The notes under the pieces: model-generated
What the model saw: the letters and a program-made list of their open reading frames with translations, nothing else
Database searches by the model: none
Told to the model about the DNA's origin: nothing
Origin: Klebsormidium nitens
Taxonomy: Eukaryota; Streptophyta; Klebsormidiophyceae; Klebsormidiales; Klebsormidiaceae
Length of the DNA stretch: 64,000 nt
Direction: 5' to 3'
Assembly (NCBI GenBank): GCA_000708835.1
Contig: DF237413.1
Location: 1-64,000 of the forward strand
Part shown: positions 11,849 to 25,100 of the stretch, in pieces
How positions within the stretch are numbered: position 1 is the stretch's first letter
Layout of the letters: each line of letters begins with the position of its first letter
Program-made: the position numbers and the translations under genes

Positions 11849-14216
11849 TCTTCTTGGAAAAGAGCAAGAAGATCATGGCTTGAGTCCTAAGGGACAAAAC
11901 GACCACCCGAAAAGAGCCACAAGGACACAAGGGCTGTTGGTTGCGCTCAGGAGTAAACAAGCTGGAAAGACTGATCCAATGAAGTTTAAATGGATGGTAT
12001 GGGATGGGGTCTGTGGTTGCCTGTGGTAGGAAAGACTGACGGTAGAAAGTGGTCTCAACCTTGTGTTTATCAGACCTGTTATTAGCCGCTCACAAGAGCC
12101 TCACTTGAAGGTGAAAGTAGGTGCTTGGTCGAACAGCTCATAGACCAGGGCTATAACTTTCTCAAACCCCCTCACATGTGAGACCCTAGAGTAGGTAGCT
12201 CGTGAGAAGGCAAATGCTTGTGCCAAGCAGGAAGACACAGTCGCTTGCACAACCCATTTAACTAGTATTGACACCACTTCCTCTTCAACATGGATGTTCC
12301 TCCTAGGCAGTCAAAGAGCAGCCACCAAGGCATCGGCAGAATCTTTCGTGACCTCCTTTCCTTATTAACATGACTGCCAGCCTATTCTGAGAAGTTGAAA
12401 GGAAAGTGCTCATGTCTCCAGCTGACATGGACACAAGCAGCAAGAGAGGCTGACTAAGATGTTATCTCCATTTGCCAGCCTGATGCATTCAGATTCTTAC
12501 TGTCAGACTGACCTCCTAACTTTAAGAGTGTAACTACATGTTATCAGACAGGCCCTACGCACATCCCCAGTGAGCGCAAGTGTTGGGACTTCGAATCTGG
12601 TCAATCTTTGACACCGCCGCAAGGTCTGCTTGATCCAAAGTCCGCATCCCGCCACGAAAAACAAGGCTCACAGGTCCCTTTAAGTCGGCCCATCTAATAT
12701 ATTGCTCACTTTAACATGGACTCACGGTTTAAAGCTAGATGACAGCAACTCTTCCAAGACATTTTCGAGGAGCTGCCACTCACCTGGTCGAATTTCTCAA
12801 ACCCTTCACAAACTCTCAAGAAACCCTCCACAAAGCCCCTCCCCTGGTGGCTCCTGGCCCCCAAAAAGGGCGCCCTGCTGGCAGATGACGTCAGCTGACA
12901 GCCAATGATGATGTCAGCGCGTACCACCCCGGAGGGGGTCAGATCCTTGTGAGGAGGGGGGATCTGGTGTGCTTGGACTCCGTACAGGGGATTACTGCCC
13001 CCGCCAGGCAGGCATGGTTATCAGACCTCCACTGTTTGCGCAGCTCAATCATGCACGTCACGCTTCTAACGTTCTGGGTTCATGGCCAAAGAAGGGTGCC
13101 CCACTTTCTTTAGAAAGATGAGAGGTCTTACTTTGCCTTCCTACCACCCTGTTAGACGGAACGGCTTCCCCACACGCACGTCAGGGCCTTACTGCAGTCT
13201 TGTGCAGCCAATGATGATGGATTCTAGACAGCCAACATGTGATGTCGTTTCTAGAAGCACACCGCCACTCCAGCTTCCCACCTTCGCATACAGCTCAGAA
13301 AGGATCCACTTCAAAATTTCAGCTGGAAGGTTGTCAGATCAGGCCCCACTTTGATCTCCTTACAATGGGACCGTCTGACAATGAGCAAGAGCAAACGGTG
13401 AAAGCGCTTTAGCAGCGGGGCAATGGAAGTCTGGGTCACGTCGTGGGTGATCCGGCCGCCGCGCCACCGCCACCTGTCATTCGCCGGCCGCTTGCCGCGG
13501 TGCTATTGCTAGCGCCCTGCAAGGCGGAGAGATTGCAAAACTGTTTCCCTGCATTGGGCGTTGTGCAAGCGCCGTGTTGTGCTTCTGACGCTGTGCCCCT
13601 TTGCTGATCCTTGACTGAATGATGCAATAATGTGTCCCCAACACCGCTACCCATGCTTCAGCAGTGCACAAATCAGGCTGTCGCCCTATGTCACTACGTG
13701 CTTCTGACAATGGCTCCCTCTATCTGAAGCATGCTCGTTGACTTTGCAAGACTGCGGCGGTTGGAACGCCCCCAGTCAACACCCCGAGGAGTGGCGCTGC
13801 TGTGGTCACCTGTCAGACGCTCTGTGTGAGGAGGCAATTCGGGGGAGGTGACAAGCGCTATGTATCCTGTATGTGATTGTCACATGTGCGAGCTCGTGAT
13901 CCCATGGGCCATAATATATTTGGGAGAGAAAGGTGCGGAGATAGGGCGGGCCCCGTTTGCTGCATCTTCAAGTGCATCTGGTTTCCAACGCAGCCACGTC
14001 CGCCGCGGGCCATGGAGGACAGTTCTTTGCAGGCTGTATTCGCGAGAATGCATAATGCACGTTCGAGATACGCAATGCCGCGTGAGCTCAGCGGTCGTAG
14101 ATATTGTTGAACTGGTTCTAAAACACTGCTAACCCACATGGTTGGGTCATCGATCGAGACTCGTGACAGCTCCGAGTCCTCTGAGCTCTCCCGGCCGTCG
14201 TTTCCTCTCGGGACGT

Positions 14217-14922
14217 TGTGGAAAAGTCGGACTCAGGAGTCAGGAATCAGGATGCCCCGGCCACTGTATCACTGTCCATATTTATTTTACTACCGCTGGG
14301 CCGCGCGTTCTTAATACATCTGTTTTACTACTCACGTTCATGCCCGACACCCGTGCTAGAATCGATACAGTACTTGACGGCTCCGACAGCCAGAGTTGCT
14401 GGGCCCGTCAGGCAGCAGGTTCCTGACTGCAGTCATGAGCAGAGTGACGAGTCAGCTTGGAGAGCTGTAGCTGAGTTCACATGGGGTCACGCGCAAACGA
14501 TCCTGCAAATCACATTCTGATTGGCCGCCGCCCGAATCGTATCTGTCAGAAAATGAATTGCAACGTTCCGAGTTTTGACATCCGTATTGTTCGGACCCCT
14601 GTCTTTAATTTCGAATGGCTGAAGCCCGACGTTCACGTGATCAGCCGCCAGCTGGCAGCGCGAGGGCAGCGCGTGCGCGCCACGCGGTATCAAGTGGCCC
14701 GGGCGGCGGGGATAGCCATCGAACCGTTCGTAAATTCAATGGACGGCTTATGGTGGTCAAAACAAGTCGGGCCTTGTCAGAGACCGGCCCGGGGATTCTG
14801 GAACGTAGCCGGACTCCGGAGTCAGACTCGGAACACAAGTGACTCAGGAGTCGGTCAAGACTCACCGTGCACCGTCACTCACGAGTCACGACTCAAGAAT
14901 CAAGATCCTATCAAGAGTCGAG
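14217..14922. repeat. GACTC/GAGTC-rich palindromic repeats
   Basis: Strings such as ACTCAGGAGTC and ACTCCGGAGTC, and single GACTC or GAGTC pentamers, recur at 14229-14250 and densely at 14814-14922. The units are 10-20 bases long, irregularly spaced and partly self-complementary. They abut the inverted-repeat element at 14929. Confidence 0.55.
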
Positions 14923-14928
14923 AAAGAA

Positions 14929-15119
14929 TCTTCAATTTAGCAATAGTAAGCCTTTAGCAAAAGTAAGCTCACCAGTCTGGGACGGGTAGGGTTAGTTTGG
15001 GGGTTAGGGTGGGTTCGGGTGCGGAGCGGGTGTTTTTGTAGGTTAAGTTTTTAGTGTTAGTGTCGGAGCTAATACTAGGTATTGCTAGGGCTCCCGGCTT
15101 ACTGTTGCTAAATTGAAGA
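14929..15119. mobile_element. MITE-like element with 24-bp terminal inverted repeats
   Basis: The left arm at 14929-14952 (TCTTCAATTTAGCAATAG then TAAGCC) is matched in reverse complement by the right arm at 15096-15119 with one mismatch in 24. The 191-bp element has no coding capacity. Its interior is G-rich on this strand and contains telomere-like strings (GGGTTAGGGT near 15000). The size, arms and lack of genes fit a miniature inverted-repeat transposable element. I could not see a convincing target-site duplication, so a fold-back structure of another origin is possible. Confidence 0.55.
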
Positions 15120-16108
15120 GACATCAGTCGAGACCCGGAACTCGATTGAAGTCGGGTTTCGGAACATACCGGTAGGTACTCTAAATCATAATGTACTACC
15201 TACGTACCGGTAGTACCATACCAACCCTACTACCCTGTGAAAAAACCCCCAGGCTGTCCTGAAGAGCCAGCAGAATCCCAGATTGGGATCCAGTATTTCT
15301 GGCGAAATCATGTGCCAATGAAGCAACGGCCGAGGTTAGGACACATGGGCTTCAACAATCCATCACTTTGAAGCTGACGTCTCTGGCGATCGTATCGGAA
15401 TCATCGGATCCGCGACCAAATCCGTCGGGCAACCTGAGGGTGACGGTGTTTGACCTGTCACACCTCAGTGTGGCATCTGCTGGTCATCACCGGTCATTGC
15501 CGTCCGTACACAGACCCGTCCGGCCAGGCCAGTCGACAGCTACTAAGGTGTCCACAGTCCAGTATCCCTCCCTTCAATGCCGCCATGAATTCGGTTCATT
15601 TTTTGGAACTTAAATACGGTATAGTAGTAAGCACAGAGTCAATGAAAGATATCCGGCTCAGTGGCGTGAGTATATGGTAGACTGTAGATTCCGATATGGG
15701 CAGTACCGTGTCCAGTATTAACTCCAACGTTGCATGGTGCCTTCATCATACCGGAAGTGCATGCTCTACGCAAGGCTCAACTTGCCGTGCAAATTAATGC
15801 AATGCCGTTGTCTCCGTCAGGTTGCTTCCATGTCAGAGGAAAACATGGAGTGTCGACTCACCAAAGCTGGATTTTATTACGAGATGTTGCTCATTGTCCG
15901 CACCGGATCGCCTTTCCGTCCATTTGCATTCGCACTAAGCTAGCTAACCTGGTAACGTTCGATTGCCAAGTCCAATGTAAGTGCAAGCTTTGTCCGCACA
16001 AAGAAGCTTTCTATGAGATTGTTAACAGCCTTTGCCGATTCCGACAATACGTGATTCCTTCACCTATGTTTTTCATCAACACTTTGCCTAGAAGGCCCGT
16101 CCTTGGTT

Positions 16109-19100
16109 TCAAGCCTCATCGTCGCTTCCGTCACTGTCGGAGTCGGAGTCCTCGCTCTCCTCCTTGTTGCCTCTGCTGACGTACGAGCTCTTCGCCACAG
16201 AGGTGCGCACGACTGGCTGACGCACTGGTGCTTCCTCTTCCTCTTCCGCCTCTTCCTCCTCTTCTTCCTCTGACACGTCATCCTCGTCGTCAGTTTCTTC
16301 GTCGTCCTCACTTTCTTCCCGCTCGCTGAGCCTCGGTGCTTCCGCGACGGTTCTCTTGACCGCCCGCAGCACCTCGGGGAGTTCGTCCTCCTGAACGGGA
16401 AGAACTCCTGGTTTCAGGCACATCCAGATTGCACGAAAGAGTGCACAAAAGAAACTTCGGCAAAGTGATGAGTTTGGGTCGCCCAAAGCACAAAGCCCAC
16501 ATCAAGTGCACCTCGCACCGGTGATAATGCTCACATAAGGTCGGCTGATCATAGCACTAAGCCGTTTCCCTCTCGTTTACTTCATCGCTAACAGAAAACA
16601 CACTTCCTCGTGGGGTCGGATGACGTCCGCAAACTTTGGAGGGGAACACCAAAAGTATTGCTGCCTCCTCCAGCCGCCATTACCATCCTGGTCTGTCACT
16701 GCACATCACTTTCCATGCTACTTCTCGATAGTCTTTTCAAAAGGACGTTCAGAACCGCTGCCGACGCACCCCGCTTCTAGTTGCTCAGGCGAGAACGGAC
16801 CTCACCGCCCATCACCCCCCGCGGAAAAGTTCTCACCTCGGTCTTTTGCCGGGCGCCCATTGCCTGGATTCTGGACCTCATGTCCCGCGCCTTCGCCCGT
16901 TCGTCCTCCGAGTCGCTCTCTTCCTCGCTCTCCGACTCGAGGGGATCTCTCGCCGCGTCATCATGCTGTTTTGCCGACGTCACGCTGCTGCGCTGCTGCT
17001 TCCCGGCTGACGTCACGCTGGTGTTGCGGGACTTGTTGGTCGCCTGGCTGGTGGTGGCGGCCAGGCTCTTGGGGAAGGAGAGCGGCTCAGCTTCCGGCGA
17101 CCAGGCTGCGGAACCAACGGAAACGGAAACGTGAGAAAGTCCGGAAAGTCCCTTGCTGTAGCACGGAAGTTGATAGGCTCTCGTAGGAGAACCCGCACGT
17201 CTCCAAAGATGCACCTTTGCAGAAGGGGTGATGAAGGCAGCACAGGAAGGTTGAGTGATGATGAAAGCACAGGAGAGCAGAAAGGTGCGACGGGTGAAGC
17301 CACTCAAAGAAGATAGGTGTTGGATTACGTGTCGACTGAATTATGTAGGATTGTGGCAACTCGTAACGCAATAGCCGTTGGTGATTGTAGGCCTCTCATC
17401 AGCCGCGTGACACTCTTGAAAAGTGGAAAAGAACGTGCCCGGGCAGAGAATCACTGCGGAAGGCAGCGCCAGTAAAACGAAGCACGACCCAAACCGCAAA
17501 GATCAGAACGGGGATGAGCAGGGCCCGGTTTGCAAGCCAGCGGTCCTTGGGGCGCCTTTTTCGTGCAAAAGTCAGCACTGGAAGAGGATTTAAGTGACAG
17601 GGTGACGGTCCAAGGATCGCCAGCAGCTGACTACTGTGATTCCCGCGACACAGAATAGTTGAAAAGTCGACAAGAATGAGGAGTACCCAGGCTCGAAGCA
17701 ACACCGCAAGGCAGGGCCCAAAGCCAGAACCCGCCAAATACTCCAATCTACAAGTAAAACGCCAAGAAAGTGCGATCAAGTCGGCTTTCAGCCGACATTC
17801 ACGAAAACCCACGGCGGCCCCCCTGAACGCGGGCCTCGTGAAAGCGGGCCAGCTTACCCGGGGCATCATTCCAGGGAGAGAATGAGCGCGAGGCTGGAAC
17901 AGGATAAGTGACAACCTTGAGACGCGAAGATTGTAGAACCGGGCTGTCGCACCTGAAGCGTCTTTCATGCGCGTAACTCAGCACGAGGAACAGGATTAGT
18001 GACCACGAAAAGCGGGCCAGCTTACCCGGGGCGTCTTTCGCGGGCGCGTTCGTGCCGAGAATGAAACCGTGCACGTCCCGGAGCTCCCTCTCCAGGCTCG
18101 CAATGCGCTCCTCCGCGGTGCGGCCCTTGTCGGCCTTTGGGCTGGCCAGAAGAGCCTGCGGGGAAGAGAAGAACACGGTGAGCAAGCCATTGGTCAATCT
18201 TTTCAAACTATGACAGCTGTATCAACGTTCTTCTTCTGTGCTGCTTACTCGCACGCTAGCTTTTCTGGATTGTTCAGTGAGGAAGCTTTCAAGTGACCGC
18301 AAAAGAGGCGTGAGTTTCAGAGCGGCCAAGGCACTGACTGTCAGCAATCTAAGGTGAGCAACTCGAAAAGCGGCTAAAGCACTGACGGGCAGCAATCTGA
18401 TTTGTGCATTTGGAGGGCGGAGGAGGCAGGTTGTGAGAATGACCGAGGGCGTCAGGGGAGGGCACAGAAGCTCTGTATCAGCCCTTCTCGAAAAGCCGCA
18501 TCTGTTGTCGTGCTTTTTGGAAGATGAACAGGCAGACGGGAAACGCTCAAAGAGCAAAAGCAAAGGCGTCTTAAGCCATCGACACTTGATTCAAGAAGTG
18601 AAGCAGATAAGGGACAACGATTGCCCGCTAACAGTTCCTTGTGTGACACTTCCCCAATAACTACGACTGCCGGCAACCATTCCTTTTTTTCTAGTGACGT
18701 GAACATCTCCAACAATGACAATTGCCCGCATCCATTTCTTCGTGACGCGGCACGTTTCTTTGTGCCACGTGGCACTCGCGGGGGCTGACCTTGAGGCGGC
18801 TCTCGGAGGCGGTGGCGTTGATGCCGGGGCGGAAGGTGCACTCGGCCATTTCGTGCGCGAGCTTCTCCTGCTTCAGCTTCTCGACGCGCTCCGCGATGCG
18901 CGCGCGCTCCACCAGCTGCATCTGGTACCACTGCTCCGGGGTCCTGCACAAAGTAAACGTTGCACCGGGGTTTGAGCATGACCTAACACTTACACCTTCT
19001 GGATCTGCTTTGGTTTGCACCGGGGTGTGAGCATGACCAAATACTTAACCTTCTGGACTTGGTGCCTGAGCTGTGGGAAGGTGTCATTGTGGACTGCTTT

Positions 19101-22100
19101 AAAGTGCAGTTCCAGAAATTAGGTCCAGCATGATTGGCTGAGATCCTTGAAAGCCCCAAACAAAGCGTCGGCCATTGTTGGTCACAATCTGGTCAAGCTT
19201 TGTCTGAAGGCCCTCTTTTCGCGTTCTGATGGGCCGATTGCAACGGCAGCCAACAGCTTCACCACAATCGCAGCTGGTCTGTAACGTGGCAGCAGCTGCT
19301 CTCAAAAGCTCACAGAGGCTGGACAAAGGAGCTTCGAGAGAAGATTAAACAGGCGGATAACGGAGGTTGAAAGGATAAGGAGGAAGCACACGGGAGGCCT
19401 GGGGTGGCACCCACAAAATGAAACTCTACCATAACCATAATGTATTATGATAATATGATTTTCCTGAGACCCATGGGGTTAGGAAGGGGTTGTAGGGTGA
19501 ACACAGGCGAGTTTTCAGATTCTAGCTTAAGCTTCGTTTTGATCATGCCTTGAGCTTATATTAAGCAACTAGAGGGTTCTACTCACAGGTCGGATCGGCG
19601 GCGGCGCTCGGCCATTTCGCGCGACTTCTTGCCCATCTTGTACGCAAAGGTCATGTCCCGGTTGGACCCCCCCGAGCGGTGGCTGTCGGGGAGGAGGTAC
19701 TTGCGGGGCCCCGTCTTGCGCCCGTTCTGCGGCCGTTGGAAGCGCCCGGGTTAGAGGGTGCCAGCAGCAAAAGTTGATCAGGAAAGCAGAGAATGCTGAG
19801 ACAGTCGGAGAGCGGTTGCTTCTAACCTCAAGAGCTTCTTTTTGATCGGTGAAACGACACTTGAACGTTAGCGTTCAGCACCCTCAATAGATGCCGACCT
19901 TATGCTATCCCTTTGCACCATAACCCTCGTACAAATCTGGTCACAGGACGGGATCGCAGATCGAACCGTGTTATTGAGAGGCCGAAAGGACACTTCCGAA
20001 GAATCCCGTGTTGCATGCTGAGGGTTGGATCGTAGACAAGTGGCGGCCGCTGCTTTTGACTTCGTCGCCCCTCCTCCGTTTCTGAGAGAACCAATTGGCG
20101 ACTCGAGATGGGGCCGCACTCCCAATCTTTTGCGTGCCTAGTTCTGCGCTACCCACAAAATCCGGGGACAAAGTTGCCACGTGTCCTTGAAAAATTCGTC
20201 GCGCACTCACCAGTACAGCGGTCATGAGCTCGGTGAACTTGTCGAAGGTGACCACCGGGTCTTCTCCCGCCAGCCTAGTTGCCTCCTGGATGTCCTCCTT
20301 CACCTCGATGTCGAGAGGCTCCAAGTCGGAGGTGGCAAGATCCACGGTGCCGTCCTGTAAGCAGAAAATCGCAAATGACGTCAGACCGGTAAAGCGAATG
20401 GCCGAGTGCCATTGAATGCGTACTGAAGCTGGGTAGCTGAATCCTATGGACTGATTTGCCTGAGCAACGGAAAGGAGACCGGCTGCGTCCAGGTTGGTCC
20501 AAGGACGCCGTTAAATCGCCGAGGTGCTATGCTGACGGCAGCAAACAAAGCCACATCGAGATACAATATAGTGGTGCTTGGAGCTGCCAGTGCGCAACCT
20601 TTTACCATGTCGAAGCACAGAATGGCCAAAACCCCTCGCAAGGGGTACGTCGAAGATTCGTGGAGTCGTATCGGCGGCGGGATTGCGGATCCGCATCCCT
20701 ACTCAACTCTGATATACTCTCATTATCGATACAGAATCGTAACCCCAAAATCATCCCTTCACCAAATGATCGAATGCCAAAAAGCCCAAAACCCCTGATT
20801 TTCCCACCTTGTCCTTGTCGAGGTACTTGAAGATCTGCTGGAAGCGGCGGCCGCGCATGCGGTGGAGCAGGTCGAGCGACGCCTTGTTGACGTACTTTTT
20901 GTTGGCGGCCTCCTCCGCCGCCTCGCGCTCGCGCTCCGCCATGAACTCCTTCTTGTCGCCGAACTCGTGCCGGATGCTGTACAGATACTCGCCCACGTTC
21001 TTGCGCCGCTGCAAAGAAAAATAGAAATGATGACCATCAGAACATGGATCCAAGTTTGCCTTCTGATTGACTTTCAGCAGCTGCTCTTCTTGGTCAGACA
21101 CGTGCCGGACTTTGTATAGGTACTTGCCCACGTTTTTGCGCCGCTGCAGCGATGGTCTGTAAGCGTTAGTGTCAAAAAAACTACAACTGTGCTGAGACCA
21201 AACGAATCGATGTTCTTCTCTGGATCGTTTCCAGAGAGTAAACATCTCTCGTGCAAAAAGGTGTGTAGATTCGCACTCAGAATAATGCGGAACGAGCGAA
21301 AGACTCTAGAGGCCTCATTTTAGTTGCATATATGTGAGAGCGTTTGGTTCTGGTTCTCCGCATCGAGATCTGAAGGGCCTTCCTGGCCAACGCGGTACTT
21401 GTGGTCTTCTTAAAGCAGCCCTCCATACTGAAACCAATTCACCAGCATCTTGAAGCGACATAGCCGTCGCCGCGCGCTCTCAATCTGGGCGGACGTCCTT
21501 TCTGGGTCTTGAACGGTAGCTGGTCAGGCTGCTCAGAACCTGTCTAAATTCGGTTAAGTTTCTGGTCAACAGCAAACAATCGCAAAAGAGTATTGTCCTT
21601 CATCGCCCACCTTGAAGCTGGGCGGACGTCCGATCTGGGGCTTGAACAGCGTGCGTCCGGTGGCTGCGTCCACGGGCTTCTGCAGCTCCGCCTTGAGCTT
21701 GTCGCGCTTGGCCTGGATCTGCTGCGCGGACCGGTACAGCCGGTCAAACAGGTCCGCATCCACCTCCTCGTCCGAATCCGCCTCGGACTTGGATCGGGAC
21801 TTGGTCACACGGTTGGGCTGGAATGTCACGCTGCAAGGATAGGGGGACGGGCTTCAGCTTCGTAATGGGACGAGACTCTCAATAGTTCTCAAGTTGGGTC
21901 ACTTTCTTTCTGTGGGAGCAGCATTCTCGACCTAAAACTCACTTGACTTCGAAGAGACTGCACTGCCTAAATGTTTGCGAAGAGTTGACAGGGATCGCGA
22001 CATTAAGAGTATCAAGTGTATCTCTTTCCAATCTAAACGATGACTTCCTCAGAGGCTTCCAGCATTAGAAGCGGATCCAGAAAGTTGAAGATTCGTGCGC

Positions 22101-25100
22101 ACTTGTAACTCGAGGGAAGAGGTCTAAATCCTTAACGACTTAAGATACGGCCACCAGAACTTAGTTGTTCGATGATGCTGAGCGGCGCAAACAGCTCCTT
22201 CGCAGAACTCCAAGAGGAGATCCCATGAGTAAGCGCTTTAGTATTTAACCCTTTCGCTCCACAACTGCTTAACCGCAACTAATGCAGGGTCACTTTGAGC
22301 ATGTCAGGTTAAGATTCAACATTACTTTACTTTGGCGGAATGCGAAATGGGCTTGTTCGGGACCCCGGTCGGCGCACTGTGGGTGGGTTTAACTGGTGCC
22401 CCATTGCTTGTAACACGGACTTGTTAGTGTGCACGCAATCACTCCTCGGCCTGTGAGGTTTACAGCTTCCTTCAAGAGCGACTTACGAGGAACTGTGAAA
22501 ACGAATCTGCAGGTGTTGCTCAAAGCAAGTCAGCTTTGGTGCCTCTCTCCTCCGGGTACCAGTTGGCGTACTGCGCGTGGCGCTGCTTGAGGGCTTGGCG
22601 TCTACAAACAGCTCCGTCAGACCAGCACAAACAATTGGCAGGAAAGATTGTGAACTGCGTGAAGCGTTTTTGGTGCCTCACTCCTCGGGGTACCAGTTGG
22701 CGTACTGCGCGTGGCGCTGCTTGCGGCGCTGCGCGTCTTGGTGCAGCTGGTCGTAGTGGCTTATGTGGTGCACGCGCAGCACCTCCGCGCGCTCCGCCAT
22801 CAGCGCGCGCGTCTTGCGGTTCAGCGCGGGGGCGAACGTGCACTCCGCCAGCTTCGCCTCCTCCAGCTGCGTAAAACCGGGTTAACAACGGGGTTTAGTG
22901 GTCGATACTAGGGTCAATTGAGAAATTGAGGAGATCTACAGCATTATTGAGACTGGGCTGTGCTTTGTCATTAGCGCGCGCTTTTTGCCGTTCAGCGCCT
23001 GCGCAAACGTGCACTCCGCCAGCTTCCCCTCCTCCAGCTGCGGAAACCGAATTAGCAGCCAGGTTTTAGAACGGATAACAGAACAACTTGAAATAGATTC
23101 AAAGAAGGAAAAGTACTCGGCTTTCTCAGCCAGCTTCATCCCCAAGGTGCAAGAAGATGTTAACAACGGATTTGCAACTGGATAATAGGGTGACTCACGT
23201 GGCTTCACAGAGATATCCAAAGCTGGCTTCGCTCTGCGAGCTTCGCCTCTCCTAGCTGTGCACCAAGTAGCAGCTCACTTGGTGAAAGAGCCTGAACATG
23301 GGGACCTCTTACGAAGCCCTCTTACAAGCACGCGGATTTGAAACCGTGCCGCCAAAAGCCTCACTCACCAGCCACTATTATAGCTAATTTCATGACCAGC
23401 TCAATGGACCGCAAATCAGATAGCAGCCGACCGTCTCGCTGTGACCCTTAGTCAAAGAAACAACGGGCTCGATGCTGGCGCGTCTCACATTGACATTACA
23501 CAAGAAGGAGCAACCGTCTGCCTGAAGCTTAAGCTTCAATTCTGGCTAACGACGGTCTGCGACAGCAATTTCGCAAACATGAACGGGCAACGGTCAGGTA
23601 TTACGACAGCCCTATTTTCGAAACGCAATCAGATTTCTCACCTGGCTTTTGAGCTCCGCCAGCTTCTTCTGCTTGTTTGTTGGCGCGGCCGCCAACCGGC
23701 TCCACGGAACGTCGTCGGGCCGTTTCATTGACTTGGCCAGGTGGCTGCAAGGGAGAGGTCTGTCTTGAGTTTGCTCCGCAGGAGAAGAGGGCTTTGTTCC
23801 TTTCTCGGATGCTTTCCTCGACACTTTGCACACAGTCAAAGTCGAGCAAACAAGCAATTTATCCTCTCTTCCGCGTCTTCTTCGTAGTCCAAAGAATCAA
23901 CAAAACACGACTCCAGCCATCGTTAGAAATAAACGGAAAGGCTGCCGAAAGCAGAACTTGCTCAACGTTCATCGTTGCCCTAGGTACTCGCGAAAGTTTC
24001 GCATGCAACTGTGAAGCGTACTGCGAAAAGCTGTAAAGGACGACTAACCACCGCACCAGATGCCGGACTTAAGCATCTCCTTGTGCGTCTTCTCGTTTCT
24101 GCTCTCCAGAATTCATTAAAACCTCTGAGCCCAAGATTCTACAACCTAAAGTCTTCGAACCCAAACTTTTTGAGTTCAGTCTTGGATTCTAAGAGTTGAA
24201 CATGACGTCATCAAACCCAAAACCGCCGCATGCATCTCTTTGACCTCGAACTCTGCGAGCGTAAAATCTTCGGACCGAGAGCCCAGATACTCACAGATCT
24301 CCAAACCCCTCCATATTCCCAAAGATCTGCAAAAATAGTAGATTTCCCGTCACCTGATCTCGGGCTTGAGCGTGAGTCCCTGCACTTCCTTTTGCGCCTC
24401 CTCCGCGCGCTTCTGCTCCGCCAGCTTGCGCCGCTGCTCCGCCTGGATCTTGCCCTCCACGTACAGCAGCTCGCCGTAGTTCTCGTACTCCTTGGCCGTG
24501 CGCCCGCGCATCATCTCCTCCGACTTCTGCACGGGGGGACAGAATAGGCAAATGTTGAACTGCTTTTGTTTTTCCCAAAGCCCCTCTAGCGTTGCTCCAA
24601 TTCAGGAGCATATATTGATCTTCTACCTCCTGGCCGTGCGGGTGCGCATCATCTCCTCCGATTTCTGCACGGGGCAGAGAATACTGAGACGTCACTGCAT
24701 TAACTTGAATGCGAATGCCTCTAAAGCTCACTACGGTTAACGAAAGTTTGTAGTGCTCGCACTCTTGGGCTGTGCGACCTTACACCTTTTCCTTGGGGTT
24801 CTGCGTGTGGGGCAGACGAAGGCTGTAGTTTCTCATGAACATGTTGACCATACATCCCTACTCAGATGGTGCCTTCATGTGGTTTGCAGAAATAGCAGTC
24901 CAGCGTGGTTCTCGTGGCTCTTTCGGATTTGAGGGCGTTCAAAGCGGAAGATACGCACTCCAGAACCGCGAATTGAGGTCGTTATAACATGGAAAAGAAG
25001 CAGTTCAGCGTTCGAACTCGGCCGTACCTTGGAGATCTTGACCTTCTGCCGCCCGATCGCCTCCTGCTTGGCTTGCTCCAGCTTGCGCTTCTCCTCTTCC

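Larger units (their letters stand above)
11849..16108. other. Gene-poor region with repeats
   Basis: I see no supportable gene in this 4.3 kb. It contains scattered short direct repeats (for example CAGCCAATGATGATG near 12900 and 13206, and many TCAGAC-type strings), a GACTC/GAGTC-rich tract and a small element with terminal inverted repeats (both listed separately). Open frames at 13848-14132 and 14481-14957 have no recognisable protein features or splice partners. Confidence 0.5.

Noticed and set aside
12702-14132. Open frames of 68-94 codons in the gene-poor region
   Set aside because: None has a protein signature, biased composition or splice partners, and the lengths are usual for chance frames.
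14982-15013. An interstitial telomere array
   Set aside because: Only a few irregular TTAGGG-like units are present; too short and imperfect to be called a telomeric tract.
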